A stretch of 64,000 nucleotides of DNA from Agarophyton chilense (lineage: Eukaryota > Rhodophyta > Florideophyceae > Gracilariales > Gracilariaceae). Below, in pieces: positions 43,638 to 55,625 of the stretch. The notes under the pieces are model-generated. The model did not search any database and was not told the DNA's origin. It worked only from the letters and a program-made list of their open reading frames with translations. Made by a program: the position numbers and the translations under genes. The DNA is taken from the NCBI GenBank assembly GCA_030374765.1, contig JARGXX010000099.1, positions 744,001 to 808,000 of the forward strand. Reading direction: 5' to 3'. Within the stretch, counting starts at the first letter, position 1, and every line of letters starts with the position of its first letter.

Positions 43638-44948
43638 TTATGACAGTTGGTCGTCATCCTCCTCCTCACTTGTAGCTTGTGACGATAAATAATTCTCTTC
43701 ATGTTGGACAATGTGCAGAATATCCCCTCTGCTCCCCATTAGTTTCATCATCTCTACGAAAAACGAATCGTAGTTGTGCACAGCTCTTATTCTCTTCAAC
43801 TCTTCGGCAGTGAGCTCCTCCTCTGCCTCGTCGTCTGATTCAATATAGGAGTCCCGCCCTTCGGAATACATCATACTTTGGTTCATGTACTTGCGCTTTT
43901 TGGTTCGTTCCTTGGGCGGTGCAGACGGGGCCCTGACATCGCTCGTAACGGCAAAAAGTAGGAATGGGGTCTGATGTTCTCGAAACGTACTTATGCGCTC
44001 CATCAGTGGTCGTCTCATTGAAGCGGCCCACTCCATGTAGTCGCTCTTTTTCTGCGAGTTGAAAGTGGAAACAACGCGTGGGTCATCGGACATGCTTTCG
44101 ATTTCGTAAATGTAATCAGTGCCAGCTACAGGAACGTACACGGAATACATCCACAGCTCTTCGGCGAGGAGAGAGCTCCGCACCTTGCCGTCTTCGTCTA
44201 ATAACTCAGGGTGTCCTCGGAACTGTGAGCGAGAAGCGTGGTTGTGGGCGTCGCGAACAACTTTGGAACTGCACACAGAAGCGGAACGAATTACTGGATC
44301 AAAAGGTTTTAGGAAACTCTTAAGCGCTCTGATACCATCTCCCACATCAAACGGCTCAGAAACGACTTGAGCTTTGTCTGGTCCCATAACGTACTGATCG
44401 CCGCCGCCTTTCTCTGGAATGTTCATGAGAGCCATGACAAGTGCATGGGTTGCGGAGGCATTATCCATGGCATGTCCACAAACCAGAAGCTTTTCGGATC
44501 CAGCAGTTGCAGAATCATCCTCCATGGCAGAAGGCTTTCCAAATGATTCGTTCCTAGGATTCCATCGCGACGTCTTGCCGCGGTAGGGAGACCATTTATA
44601 AAGAAGAATGTACGCATGAAGGAGCCATTCTCGATCAAGTTGAAAGTCGTACAGTTGACGAACGGCGAGGCCTGTGGCGCCGGCGTGGACCAGAACGGCG
44701 GTCAAGTTGGGGCCGGTTGTTCGCAGGAGAAGCCAGCCTGTTTTCTTAAAGGCGCCGCGCTGGGAGAGTAGTTGGCGAGCTACGCGACGGTCGGCCTCTG
44801 TAGCTTCGCGTGAGGACTCTGACGAAGGAGTGCTGCCGGGAGTTGCCACCAGCGGGGTGGCGGCCGATGAGGAGGGCTTGTAGGGGTAGGGGGACTGACT
44901 ATCGAGGTCTGAGGGGCTATTGTCGTCGTCAGCGCGCGAGGAAGGCAT
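43638..44948 (-). CDS. UCH37/BAP1-like protein, catalytically dead ubiquitin hydrolase fold
   Basis: 436 residues, one exon, ATG at 44948. Residues about 75-345 follow the peptidase C12 (UCH) fold: LYDFQLDREWLLHAYILLYKW at the N-terminal strand, KLLVCGHAMDNASATHALV for the active-site helix, a VYVPVAGTDYIYEIE strand pair. In UCHL5 these positions hold Gln82, Cys88, His164 and Asp179; here they are His159, Ser165 (codon TCC at 44454-44456), Met267 and Glu284, so the triad and oxyanion residue are all changed. The end (about 380-415, KRIRAVHNYDSFFVEMMKLM) matches the UCH37/BAP1 ULD tail, which binds RPN13 or INO80/ASXL partners. N- and C-termini are acidic and disordered. Most likely a structural or inhibitory ubiquitin-binding subunit. 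It shares a promoter region with the reductase gene. Confidence 0.85.
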   Translation of the reverse strand: MPSSRADDDNSPSDLDSQSPYPYKPSSSAATPLVATPGSTPSSESSREATEADRRVARQLLSQRGAFKKTGWLLLRTTGPNLTAVLVHAGATGLAVRQLYDFQLDREWLLHAYILLYKWSPYRGKTSRWNPRNESFGKPSAMEDDSATAGSEKLLVCGHAMDNASATHALVMALMNIPEKGGGDQYVMGPDKAQVVSEPFDVGDGIRALKSFLKPFDPVIRSASVCSSKVVRDAHNHASRSQFRGHPELLDEDGKVRSSLLAEELWMYSVYVPVAGTDYIYEIESMSDDPRVVSTFNSQKKSDYMEWAASMRRPLMERISTFREHQTPFLLFAVTSDVRAPSAPPKERTKKRKYMNQSMMYSEGRDSYIESDDEAEEELTAEELKRIRAVHNYDSFFVEMMKLMGSRGDILHIVQHEENYLSSQATSEEEDDDQLS

Positions 44949-45370
44949 TGCTTGGGGTTGGGGGGGGGGAGGGGGGGGAGGGGCGTGGTAATGCTTTCGG
45001 GGTGCTGACGGGGAGCCAAGTTATGGAGCATAGGCCGACGCGCTCCAGCGGCGCCCCATCGCGCGCGACGACGCCGACACGCGCCACCACCAGCGAAGAA
45101 TCTTCGGTTTAAAAACACACGGCGCTGTGTTGCTGCTGGGAGACGACGTCACCGCCTCCTCCGCCTTGGCTTGACCGAGCGCCCTTGGGCAGCCCCCTGG
45201 TCCCCCCGCCCCCAATTTTAACCAAAAAACAGAGCTATCTGCGCAGCTTTCGATTCGCATTTCACGCATCCGCATCGCATCGGCTCGTTTCGCTTCACCA
45301 AGAGAAAGCATCGCGCAACGCGAAACGCAATCGTGTGTGGTGTCGTCATCTCCGCCGCGCGCCTGCCGCA
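44949..45370. promoter_or_regulatory. divergent promoter, UCH-like / enoyl reductase, with G-run
   Basis: 422 bp. Plus-strand guanine runs at 44960-44983 (broken only by single A) lie 12 bp upstream of the UCH-like ATG and could form a G-quadruplex on the non-template side of its leader. An ACGTCA motif lies near 45147. Confidence 0.45.
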
Positions 45371-46494
45371 ATGCTCCGCTTGCCGGCGCTTGCGCGTCAC
45401 GCTCGTGTTGCGCGCTCGTTTTCCACCGCATACACCTTCACCTCCACGGGCGCGCCGTCTTCCGTGCTTTCGCTCCAGCAGCTGCCCGATGCTAAGCCGT
45501 CCGACAGCGATCTCAGTCTAAAGTGGCTTGCGGCCGGCGTCGATCCCGTCGATCTGGCCGCCATCTCTGGCACCCCGTCTGCGTCCGCCTTCGCCCCCAC
45601 TATCTTCCCTGCCGTCGCCGGCACCGAGGGCGTTGCGCGCGTTACGGCTGCCGGCCCAGGCGTTAGTGGCGTTGCGCAGGGGGACCTCGTCATCCCAATC
45701 AAGGTGCGTCCTGCGTTCAACCCGCTTTGTTGGCGCCGTTTCGGAATGCGTTCAGCTCCCTAACCCTCTGCGTTTCACCAAAGACTTCGTTGGGAACTTG
45801 GCGTCGATCTTCTGTCATTGACTACAGTCATGTCATCCCTGTTCCGCACTCCATTCGCCTTGAACTTGCTGCCACGCTTTCGGCATCTCCCTTCACTGCG
45901 TACAGACTCCTGCGCGATTTTGTTACCTTGTCACCCGGTGATGTCGTTCTTCAGAATGCTGCCTCCACTCCGGTGGGCACTGCCATTGTGCAAATGGCCA
46001 AGGCAATGGGACTTGAAACCGTATCCTTAGTTAATACACCCTCACCAGAGTACGCCCCAACTGTGGAGCGACTCAAACTCATGGGCGGCGACGTTGTCAT
46101 CGGAGAGCAATATGTCACTACAGAAGGGTTCTATCAGGTCATGTCCGACATTCCCAAACCATCTCTCATCATCAACGGCGCCGCCGATGACACATCTTTC
46201 GCTACGTTGGCTGCCATAGCCCCAGAAGGCGCAAAAATGGTTACATACTGTCCTGGCGTGGCCGACCCCAAGACACTGCGGAGCAAGGCGTTCAAAAGCG
46301 CCACTTTCTCTCTGCCAGAATGGTTGGAGCAAACTGACCGCGCGCAGATCGAGAGCATGGTTATCGATTTAACAAACATGATAGAGTCTGGACAGCTGAC
46401 TGCATGGCTTCAGCGTGTCAAATTCGACCACCTTCCGGCCGCCATTCAACAGGGCGGTATGATTAACAGAAAGCTTGTGGCTATGATGGAGTAA
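45371..46494 (+). CDS. MECR: mitochondrial trans-2-enoyl-thioester reductase (MECR/ETR1 type)
   Basis: Exons 45371-45703 and 45784-46494 give 347 residues. The 80-nt intron has GTGCGT, CTAAC (45760-45764) and AAG. The join restores VIPIK/TSLGTWRR, matching the family's VIPxxxGLGTWR, which fixes the splice sites. Residues 1-20 (MLRLPALARHARVARSFST) are a typical mitochondrial targeting sequence, so this ATG is preferred over an upstream in-frame start. The GroES-like part has PAVAGTEGVARV; the NADPH-binding part has QNAASTPVGTAIVQMAKAMG. The enzyme does the last step of mitochondrial type II fatty-acid synthesis. The catalytic Tyr of the family (in QGxY, human Tyr94) seems absent: the aligned segment is SGTPSAS. 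Confidence 0.85.
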
Positions 46495-48465
46495 AGCATA
46501 GGTCACTGTACATGTCCACCCAGTGCAACGTGTGGAATGTAGACAAATGGACCAGCTCTCACAAAAGTTGTTGCATTTCAGAACAGTCTCAACAGGGATG
46601 AGCATTTTTCCGTTCTGAGCTAGCTTATGAAGGGCGACACAGATAGAGAAGTCGCTAAACATATCGGTAGAAAGTTTGATAGTGTTGGTTGGCTACAGTG
46701 AGAGAAACATGAACGTTTTGCACAATGAAATGAAACATTGGTTTTCACAAGCGCCAAGGAAAAATATGCCATACTGTATACGAAGGGTATATATTTATAC
46801 ATGTGTACCTGTTTATCGCAGAGCTCTACAAGCGCCGGGTAGAAGAACAACTCAGGATCAAGCTTTGTTGAATTCATTGCTTTCAGCGACACTTGTCACT
46901 ATTTTGACAGTGAGACTTGCTGCATTTCGAAAGGTTGGCGAACTTGCAAAACACGCAACATCAGATTTCGTATCGAAACAAGTCTATGAGCCCTTACAAA
47001 ATGAAAAAGCATCGACTAAATTCTGGGAGGAAATCGCTACTATCAACACACCTGGAGAGCTTTGCTGATACAGCAATCGCACAAGAGCTGGGGTTTCTCC
47101 AGCCTAGTTTTAACATTGGCTTCTCACATTGGCTACTCGCAGCTAGCACGTACCCTGAAGGTGTAATGTGCTTCTTTATCGGCAGAGCAAATGCGCAGAA
47201 TTCCGTGGAACATTTGTTCTAGGATGCCCGTAGCGGGCAAATACCATATCATCGGCACTTCCCCAAGGGAACGAGGGGGTAAGATTGTAAGTTGGTAGAA
47301 ATACTATGATGTATGATGGGTAGATGAGTTGCTATGCTTTTCAAAAAGAATATTACTTTTCACAGGATCGTTCTCCATGACATTTGATAAACGGCTTGCG
47401 CCCACAATGTCATTATCATGTATGTCTTAAAGCATCAATCTTTTTATGGCACACGTACATACTCCAAGCATCGAAACGCGGATGTCGGAAGTTGTGGCGC
47501 AGGATGCCCGACTCCCAAATTCCCACAGACGCTTTCAACCGATACGGTTAGAAAGGCAAAGGGTACTATGCACGCGCTTGGAAGATGGGAAAGGTGTTGA
47601 TAAGGCATGGCCTGTCCCATGTACTGATTCACGATGGCCAAGTATATAACCCTTATCCTTGGGGTAAAGGGTTGCAATTCATGACGAATCGACCCGACGA
47701 GGCGGTGAGCCTGCCCTGAAATGCTGTCGAATTCTGATAGAGAGAACGGATGGCGACGCAGACGCGTTGATTCAGGCTGTCAATGTGGAGGCCTCTCGTC
47801 GCTACAGATGGTTTGACGATAAACAACTTGTTGCCAGACTGGCGGTCATGTGAGTAGAATTCAAAAATCAAGACAGCGTTTGAGGCGATTCCGAATTGTG
47901 AAGGAAAGCCTCGATGTGAACAAACCAAGGGCTAACAGTCATGCAAGCTGTAACGGAGGTGTGCTTGCGTTTGATTCGTAGAATGTAGGAGAGCGAGGTA
48001 ATTGCTCAAACATGATGCGCAGTTGACACGCCGCACACCAGCCGTCTGCGCAGAATCGTGAGAGCTTGATTCAAACACGATGGGCAAAATGGAATGACTT
48101 GGCAAGAGCTCGTGTTGAGGAGGACTTTCGAACAATTAACTGGACATTAATTCAGACTGTTGAAGAGATCAAAAAACACACAAGTTGTTTTAGTGCAGAT
48201 TATTTACAATGCGGATATACAGCTGCTACTACGTTACAACGTGAGGAATCTAGTTGCATGGCGGTCGTTACGTGACACACTCGATTAGAAGGGCTTGCAC
48301 AAATCATCGAGACACCATACGTTCCTCAGAAAGAAAAAAAAACACACAATTGCGATTGCGATTGCCGGCGTGGAAGCCAATTGCAACGGCCACGGAATCC
48401 AAAGTCACCAAAGACATATATGAATGAAGCACACACATAAACATGATACAGTTGCGCAACACGTG
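46495..48465. other. intergenic, no supported gene
   Basis: Nearly 2 kb of AT-richer DNA with frames up to 130 codons (46676-47068) that show no domain, no codon regularity and stops on splicing. It may hide decayed repeats. Confidence 0.4.
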
Positions 48466-49833
48466 CTACATGGCATTTCTCTTCATAACCCTCTCCCTTC
48501 TGAGGTCGTCCACACTACCGCTCTGCGCGCGACGGAAGGAACGCGTTGACTCGACATTTTGCATGCGGGGCGACGTAGCAATGGGGGTTGGAGTCCTCGC
48601 CGAGCCGTTGCGGATGAAGGGAACAGGAGAGACGGGGCGCTCGACGTGGCGATCGTCCGAACACTTGAGCCACGGGTGGTTTAAAGCCTGGCGCGCAGTG
48701 GGGCGATCACCCGGGCGGACGCTGAGACAACTAGCCACAAGCTGGCGCGCCTCCTTGGACACCATGTGCCAGCGCTTCTGCGGAAAGCTGAGCTTGCCAG
48801 TAGCGATTTTCTCAAAGATGGCTTGCGGTGTGTCTCCGCGGAACGGTAAGCTACCGGAGATGGCAACATACAGCAGTACACCGCATCCAAAAATATCGAC
48901 CGGCTTTCCGTACTGCGATCGCGAGACCATTTCCGGGCTGCAGTAGGCCGGCGTGCCAAGGGTGCTGGAGAGACAGTGGTCGCCGTTGGCGAGACTGTCG
49001 ATGCGACGCGCCAGCCCAAAGTCGGCGATCTTCACGACGCCCTCGGCCGACAGCAGAATGTTGTCTGGCTTGAGATCCCTGTGCACGATGCCAGCGTCAT
49101 GCAAGTAGGCCAGTCCGAGGAAGAGCTGGCGCGCAATGCGGCGCGCGTTTCGCTCGTTGACACGGTTTTTACCACCAGCGAGAAAGCTGAGCAAAGTGCC
49201 CTTCTCCACAAACTCCATGACGACGTACAGATGCGTGGCGGTCTCAAAGATGTCGAATGTTGGTACGACATGTTTGTGGCAGATGGAGCGCACGATTTCT
49301 GCCTCGCGCGCAGCAAACTGGGTGGCCTTGCGCTCTTGTTGCTTCTTGGGCATGATCTTGACGGCGACTTTATCACCGGTGCGGCGGTCAATGCCCTCGA
49401 AGACCTTGGCGTAGTGCCCCTCGCCGATCTGGTTGCCCAGCTTGTAGAACTTGTTGAGGGAGAGGGTGAGGGCTCGCTTAAGCGTGGCGCTCCACAGTTG
49501 CATGAGGGCGATGTCGTGCTTGAAGACGAGGGTGATACCGGCACGGGAGGTGGCGCGCACGGATACGGTGCTCTTCTGCGGGTCGACGTCGACGCTGTGT
49601 GCTTCGCACATGCGCACAGTGGCGATGGGCTCGCTGTAGTCGTCCTCCTCCGCGCGGATGGTGAGCAGGCCGTGCTCAAGACGGACCAGTCTGCGGCGCA
49701 CTCCAAAGAGCTTGGATTTTACACCCACGACGCCGACCAAGGTGTCCTGATGTGTGTACCTCATGCGGGGGACGTCGTGCAGCTTGACGCGGTGGCGGGC
49801 ATTTGTGAGGGGTGGCGGGCATTCGACAACCAT
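48466..49833 (-). CDS. CAMK-like protein kinase with N-terminal PH-like domain
   Basis: 455 residues from the ATG at 49833; codons upstream in frame lack an ATG. Residues about 30-122 are a PH-like domain (strands GVKSKLFGVRRRLVRL, LLTIRAE, then a final helix LMQLWSATLKRAL). The kinase (about 130-395) has IGEGHYAKVFEG, VAVK (Lys159), VHRDLKPDNILL (Asp253), ADFGLARR, GTPAYCSPEM and GDRPTARQALNHPWL, all intact. The HPWL ending is typical of CAMK kinases. The tail is Ser/Arg/Thr-rich with possible autophosphorylation sites. A PH domain just before a CAMK-type kinase recalls protein kinase D, but C1 domains are missing. Membrane lipid signals probably control it. One exon. Confidence 0.85.
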   Translation of the reverse strand: MVVECPPPLTNARHRVKLHDVPRMRYTHQDTLVGVVGVKSKLFGVRRRLVRLEHGLLTIRAEEDDYSEPIATVRMCEAHSVDVDPQKSTVSVRATSRAGITLVFKHDIALMQLWSATLKRALTLSLNKFYKLGNQIGEGHYAKVFEGIDRRTGDKVAVKIMPKKQQERKATQFAAREAEIVRSICHKHVVPTFDIFETATHLYVVMEFVEKGTLLSFLAGGKNRVNERNARRIARQLFLGLAYLHDAGIVHRDLKPDNILLSAEGVVKIADFGLARRIDSLANGDHCLSSTLGTPAYCSPEMVSRSQYGKPVDIFGCGVLLYVAISGSLPFRGDTPQAIFEKIATGKLSFPQKRWHMVSKEARQLVASCLSVRPGDRPTARQALNHPWLKCSDDRHVERPVSPVPFIRNGSARTPTPIATSPRMQNVESTRSFRRAQSGSVDDLRRERVMKRNAM

Positions 49834-50235
49834 GTTTGCGGCGGGTGAGGTGGGGGAGTGTGTAGAGTACAAAAGGGCGGATCGCAAGGGCAGCGGAAGG
49901 TTTGAAGAGAGGAAACCGCAACGGGGGAAGTGGGGGAAGTGGAAGTGACGGTTGAAATTGGGACAGAGCAGCGGGGGGAGGGGGGCGATGCGGAGGCGAC
50001 GCTGAAATAGTAGCGAACGGGCGGTGAACGGCGGGGGGGGGGGGCGTCGGGGGCTGCGCGCTGTAGCGACGCAGTGGGAGAGAGGCGGTCAGCATTGCGT
50101 ACGACAATTCGCTAATGAACGCGTATCAAAAGAATGCAGCTCAATGGAGAGCACTCGAACAAGCACAGACGCGTGGTACCCAAAATACAAGCGCGTGTGT
50201 GACACGCACACAACACGCTTTGCACACACGTGGCG

Positions 50236-50264
50236 ACGCGCGCGTGCGTGCGTGCGCGCGCGTG
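50236..50264. repeat. alternating purine-pyrimidine (CG/TG) tract
   Basis: 29 bases of strict alternation, mostly CG and TG steps. Such tracts can adopt Z-DNA. Confidence 0.7.
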
Positions 50265-50649
50265 GCTGTCTCACAATCGAACACGCAAAGCTCGTCTGCC
50301 GCCACACACTGTCGCTTGTCCAATTGTTGTGGCGCGTTTTTTCTTTTCTTTTTTCACCAAAACTTTTGCGCGCTTGAGCCTTTTGCTTGTGCGCCGGCGT
50401 TGGTGGTTGGCGTTGAGGGGGGGCGAAGATGTTTGGTTGACAGCGGCGCGATGATCGTTCACTCCCTGCCTCTCTCTCTACCTTGGTAGCTTAGCTCCAA
50501 GAAAAAGAGACAAGCCACACCCACAGCGAACGAGACAGCGCACACAATACGTTGCTCTCACTGATAGCTTGTGGAGCATCCACCCATCACGTGCGAGCAA
50601 CACATCGGTCGTGGAAAGCGAGCGATTCAGCACGAATTATGCCCTTGAC

Positions 50650-50694
50650 ACATCGCACACATCGCACACGTCGAACACGTCGAACACGTCGAGC
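50650..50694. repeat. 9-bp tandem repeat, five units
   Basis: Units ACATCGCAC twice, ACGTCGAAC twice, ACGTCGAGC once. Confidence 0.85.
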
Positions 50695-51392
50695 TGACGT
50701 TTAAATGCTTGTGTGCGTGATTTGCCGAGCATCGCCGATCGCATGTGACAAAAATAGGACGTAAAGGGGCGCAACTTTTTGCAAATGTTTGGCGTGCGCG
50801 CGTGTTTGCTGTGTGTGCTACACACTGCTGCTGTATGCCACACTTGACTGCGTTTGTCCATTTACACACATGCTGTATTCACACACACACGCCTCCATGC
50901 CCCCCAAAAATACAACAACCTTCCTCACGCCCTGTTTGGTGTCAAACTGCAGCTAAACTAACATAGTCCAAACGTGTCTCCCCGTCCCAGTTTTTTCTCT
51001 TGTTGTTGTACCAACGGTGATTTTCACACACAAACACATCCAAGCACAAACCCCGACACACACGTGTGTGTATTTGTCTCGCTCTCGTGTCACCGATTCA
51101 CTCCAGCCAAACGCAACAGCTGTAAACCGCCCATTTCTTTTTTTCCGTTGCCCAACTCCCGACAGACACGCACAGCCGCAGCTTTGACCGCCACGTTCCG
51201 TTGCGCGGGAGAGAGCTGAGAGAGCTGAGAGAGAGCTGCTTTCTGCCGCAAGGTGCCGATGGTCAATTGCGATGATGATCCATCGCCTTTTGTGTCAGGA
51301 ATAGTGTGCTTGTACGAGGGCGCCACACACACATGTACTGTAGTGTACGCACACGAGCCACTCTCTCAAGCGCTGTAAGCCTGCCCACTGCA

Positions 51393-51500
51393 ACCGTACC
51401 GGTGTGCCCCATCGTGCCGGTGTGCACCACCGTACCGGTGTGCCCCATCGTGCCGGTGTGCACCACCGTGCCGGTGTGCACCACCGTGCCGGTGCGCGAA
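51393..51500. repeat. 18-bp tandem repeat, six units
   Basis: Units near ACCGTGCCGGTGTGCACC, alternating at first with ATCGTGCC/ACCGTACC forms; the last unit is diverged. About 620 bp upstream of the GapC start codon. The Pro-Val-Cys-Thr frame across it is a by-product. Confidence 0.85.
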
Positions 51501-51855
51501 CAACCACCTCTCACACGTGGCACCGCGTCCACCGTACACACGTTGGTTACACACGCGTGTTTCGCGACACATCCAGCTACGCCACGTGATGACCAAGCAT
51601 GTGCCAGCAATGACGCAGCCATCCAAAACCCAGATCCAATCGTGCAAATCTGATTGTTTGTTCGAACCGCCCGGATTGGATGCGATGGCGCCCCGTTGCT
51701 TGGCATCGCACTCGCACTTGCTCACTGTGCACGCCCATAAAACGCGTGTCTTGAGCTGCTCAATACACATCTGTCCCCGTCGTCGTCCGCGCTTCATTTT
51801 TCGTGGCCCTCTACCCCTCTAAACCCCCCCCCGCCTTTGTCGTTCTGCATCAACG

Positions 51856-52097
51856 GTACGTGCGCTACTGCTACTCTCTGTGTGCGATTGCGTGGTCGGT
51901 ACGTCGGTACGGATCGCGTCTGTTTGTCGTTGTGCTTTGCTTTACTTGGTCACCATGAGCTTCGCACGATTTTCCCCCCGTTCCGTTTCGGATCGCACGC
52001 GTTGCAGCCCTGCCTTCATCGCCTCCACGCCGCTTTTCACTAACCCAACAACTCTTGTCAATCACACATCCTCCTGTTCCTCTCGCAATCGCTGTAG
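51856..52097 (+). other. predicted leader intron of GapC
   Basis: GTACGT at 51856 is the same donor used by the coding introns of GapC and the flavoprotein gene. CACTAACC at 52038-52045 gives a CTAAC branch point, followed by a pyrimidine-rich stretch and TAG at 52095-52097. Splicing would leave a short leader 25 nt before the ATG. The competing reading is a 56-residue N-terminal extension from an ATG at 51955. Confidence 0.4.
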
Positions 52098-52122
52098 AAA
52101 CTTTCGTGGAGCTGCTATCATC

Positions 52123-53220
<1,098 letters not shown>

Positions 53221-55625
53221 AGTGTCTCTTTCCTGGATATCTAGCTAGTACTTGCTGAAAAACTTTTAGTGGAGTAAACGAATACCAGTTTACTCGTGTG
53301 GATTGAGGTTCGCCCTTGCCCCACGAATGCTCTGCAGCGCAGATAGATTTTACTGCGAATTCAGATCTCGCCCGTTTCTCTGGCGCGCGCCGCTTGCTTG
53401 CTTGTTGATCAGGCGGACGCGTGATGTGTCAGGCGGGGCCAATTGGAAGCAGGCGCAGTGCACAGTATCTTGGCGAACAAATGTGATTGGTTGATGCGGC
53501 TGAGATGCAGAGCAATCGACCATCGCTCGTCTCCTTCTGTGTTTCACATTGGTTTTCGACGCTTGTTGCACACGTTCTTTGTACAATGCGTGCGAACCAG
53601 AAAAATGTCATCGGCGCTATCTTCGTCATGGCGGCCCAATGTCCTACACGCAAAACTTATTCTGGACGGCTTCTGTTAAGAAACAGGCCTCGTGTATCGC
53701 GGTCCTGCGAAACCCGACTTGACTATCGACCCCGTGTCGGAGATGAGCGGTTCAAGTGGCTCGTTTGCTTGAACCATATTATAAACAAGTGAACATATAA
53801 CTCGCGTACAAATGACAAGAGAAACAACTTGCATTCTTGGGGTGCGAAACCAAAAGCATCCCAACATGCACAGCTGTTCTTCTCTCTCTATCTCTCAGCC
53901 TTGAGCGCATTCCCTTGTCTCCAATAGAATGTGACGCCAGGACGAAAGGAGACATGACTTTTTGAACTGTCTTATTTTCTTCAAGTAATAATTCTGTAGT
54001 CTGCAACAGGTTGTCTCAACAATGGCCGCAATCCTGACAGTGCGTCAGAACCCTGATCGAGCGCTCGGTAAAAGAAGTGTTGTCTTTTCTGGTTTCTCTC
54101 AAAGGTCAAGCTACCGCGGATGTTGCTGTCTCGAGACATGTACACATTAGTAATTTTCGTCCAGTAGCATTCGGGGCTTTCCAGACATCAAAACCATGTC
54201 TGCTTGTCTTGCCCATCTCCGCATGTTTACTTAATTTGTCGCAATGGCATCAAAGAGACATAGGTGATTAAGAGATACTTTTCTCTCCGAAAAATGTGTT
54301 CCCCTCTGCGCTGAGACTTCATTGTCATGCGCTGCATTGCGACAAGCCAAAATATGGAGAAATTCTAAATATGATGCGAATGATCCCTAACACCTCAAAC
54401 GTAGTGAATAATATTGAGGATTATACCGCACTGATACCAGACAACCCTCTCACGAAGCAGTGCATTTTTAAAAAAAATAGTTCACAGTAACTGTTGAAAT
54501 ACATCGACATAATTTCTTGGCCACATGTGGCGTAGAAGCCTCTCTGTTGGCTCTTCCAGCTCAATTCTCGTTCACTGTTGAATTGTATCGGCGAAATTAC
54601 GGCAATACCCTCGTACAACACATATTAAAAAAAAAACCACATGTGATATCTACCCTCGCAATATGTCCTTGCTGGAAATACTTTATACAGTATGCTCTGG
54701 GCGGATGGCCGGCCAATGGAAAAACATTTGGAAATGCGGCAACTGTCGGAGGCTAAATGGTTACCGTCGAAAACTGCTCGGCATCATTTCTATCGAGCTA
54801 TCTCAAGATTATTCTCGATACTGAGCATATTCGTTTGGCCGCAAAGTGTCACTGTGACTGGAACTCCAACTTTCGGGACGCGGATGCGCTCTTCTCTGAA
54901 GTTGAACCCGTGAGGAAAACCAATACTGGCGCTTTTTAAATTCTGTACGTCACAAATTCAGCTATCATTTTAAATGGTGGGATGCAATCGATTGCGAAAA
55001 CCGATGGCAGAGGAAAAGCGAACTGCATTTGTTAATTGATTGGCAAGAACAGTTGCAATCACCGATGGAAGAATCGTCTGTGCCTACGAGTAACATTGCA
55101 TACATCTTTGCCTCATGTCGAAAATATAAAACACTGTTTCTTCTACAGCGTTATTGCAATTTTGAATATCTGTGAAAAACAAACAATAATGTGTGAGGAG
55201 ATTTTTTGCGTTGGATGTGTAACCACCTCGGCTTCTCATCTTTGTTCATTCCAAACAAAGCTGTAGTGTAAATGCTCCTCAATATTGAGACGGCTGAACG
55301 AAAGGTTTTCATGGCTATAAAAACTCGATATCACAACTATAATTGCGAATGTGACTCATCGGTTCGATTGCAATTGCGAGAAGTCATGGAGCCATCTTGG
55401 CATGTTTCGATCAGTCAGCAAGAGAAACGAGACAGTTGAATCTCGTCGCGTGAGTTTAATGAGATATGGGAGTTGTAAATCATCAAAAATGAATATCATA
55501 CATTTCGCAAACAGAGCCAGCTCATGAAACAAGCAGGGAGGCTTCGACCGCCAGCTTACATGGATGCGTGATACACAGCGCGAAGCATAGGACTATTAGT
55601 ACACATACACCGAAAAAAAAAAAAA
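53221..55625. other. intergenic, no supported gene
   Basis: 2.4 kb between the 3' ends of GapC and the D-lactate dehydrogenase gene. Frames are below 105 codons with no motif. The 54.5-54.95 kb part has overlapping frames in two phases, possibly a decayed repeat. Confidence 0.4.

Larger units (their letters stand above)
49834..51855. other. 2-kb GC-rich spacer full of simple repeats
   Basis: No supported gene between two divergently oriented genes (kinase minus, GapC plus). It holds a 12-G run (50033-50044), an alternating purine-pyrimidine tract, and two short tandem arrays listed separately, plus many CA/GT dinucleotides. Its last few hundred bases should contain the strong GapC promoter. 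Confidence 0.5.

Noticed and set aside
45185..45370. Upstream in-frame extension of the enoyl reductase
   Set aside because: The ATG at 45371 begins a clear mitochondrial presequence; the extension has no such character.
48976..49848. 290-codon plus-strand ORF
   Set aside because: Antisense to the kinase gene; arises from its GC-rich codon pattern and has no family motifs.
51306..51653. ORF with repeated Pro-Val-Cys-Thr
   Set aside because: By-product of the 18-bp tandem repeat; the antisense frames repeat as well.
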